Below, piece after piece: positions 63,841 through 64,000 of a DNA stretch of 64,000 bases. How positions within the stretch are numbered: position 1 is the stretch's first letter; each line of letters starts with the position of its first letter. The notes beneath the pieces were generated by a model. It ran no database searches, had not been told where the DNA came from, and worked only from the letters and a program-made list of their open reading frames with translations. The stretch comes from Carposina sasakii. Its lineage: Eukaryota; Arthropoda; Insecta; Lepidoptera; Carposinidae. A program made the position numbers and the translations under genes. The stretch is taken from the NCBI GenBank assembly GCA_014607495.2, contig CP053148.1, positions 17,546,001 through 17,610,000 on the forward strand, in the 5' to 3' direction.

Positions 63841-64000
63841 CTGTATAAATAACACACATAATAACAAACCTCAGACTATGAGATAAATATGATGTGGCTA
63901 TGTCAGCCATGGTGGCCAATATCAGTGGAAAGCCATCTTCGGCGGAAAAGATCATAATTTGGGCTAGTTATACTATACTAGATAAAAAATTAAGCTCATC
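63841..64000 (-). other. MED23: MED23 intron at right edge
   Basis: No sequence matching the preceding part of MED23 is found here, so the earlier exons lie outside. A ccatcttcggcgg/gatggctttccactgat segment resembles family K termini. Confidence 0.6.

Noticed and set aside
63755..63955. Possible extra MED23 exon upstream of the first visible exon
   Set aside because: The frame (MIFSAEDGFPLILATMADIA) does not resemble MED23 and has only a weak donor.
1..64000. CRISPR arrays, bacterial operons, rRNA genes, LTR retrotransposons or endogenous virus
   Set aside because: No regularly spaced repeats, no Shine-Dalgarno-led gene runs, no rRNA motifs, and no gag/pol/env or capsid-like frames were seen.

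Overview
This window is animal nuclear DNA, most likely from a moth or butterfly (Lepidoptera). Introns interrupt both recognisable genes, non-coding DNA is AT-rich, and the filler is dense with insect-type mobile elements: RTE and Jockey/CR1-like LINE fragments, tRNA-derived SINEs, many short palindromic MITEs, and repeats carrying the 'CGACTTCGTCCGCGTG' signature common in lepidopteran genomes. No bacterial operon, CRISPR array, rRNA gene or intact virus was seen.

Two conserved genes account for nearly all coding sequence, both on the minus strand. (1) fax (failed axon connections, a GST/metaxin-like neuronal protein) has coding exon 1 at 38064-37753, then exons at 10100-9965, 4410-4208, 3165-3028 and 475-221; its C-terminal exon lies beyond the left edge. 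Its first intron is about 27.7 kb and holds most of the repeats. (2) MED23 (Mediator tail-module subunit 23) enters from the right edge, with its N-terminal exons outside, and runs through 14 exons from 63840 to the stop codon at 46795. Exon borders were placed from splice sites, reading phase and remembered human MED23 or Drosophila fax sequence. All phases agree except at one MED23 junction (59272/58940), and one MED23 intron (60772-59442) uses a GC donor.

Layout: 1-37.7 kb, fax exons 2-5 and introns, including a decayed PIF/Harbinger-like transposase (about 7.7-8.1 kb), a LINE reverse-transcriptase fragment (17.9-18.9 kb), a fold-back element (22.66-23.01 kb) and a 2.2 kb element with long inverted ends (24.7-26.9 kb). 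37.75-38.35 kb, fax exon 1, 5' leader and promoter. 38.35-46.8 kb, intergenic: LINE endonuclease debris, MITEs nested in MITEs, then a repeat-poor stretch likely to include the MED23 3' UTR. 46.8-64 kb, MED23, with a mobile-element copy in most introns longer than about 600 bp.

The two genes have no evident functional link. I found no clearly new gene system. The most notable items are structural: nested and self-amplifying MITEs, a segment inversion inside a long-inverted-repeat element, a GC-AG intron, and a one-nucleotide phase problem in MED23.
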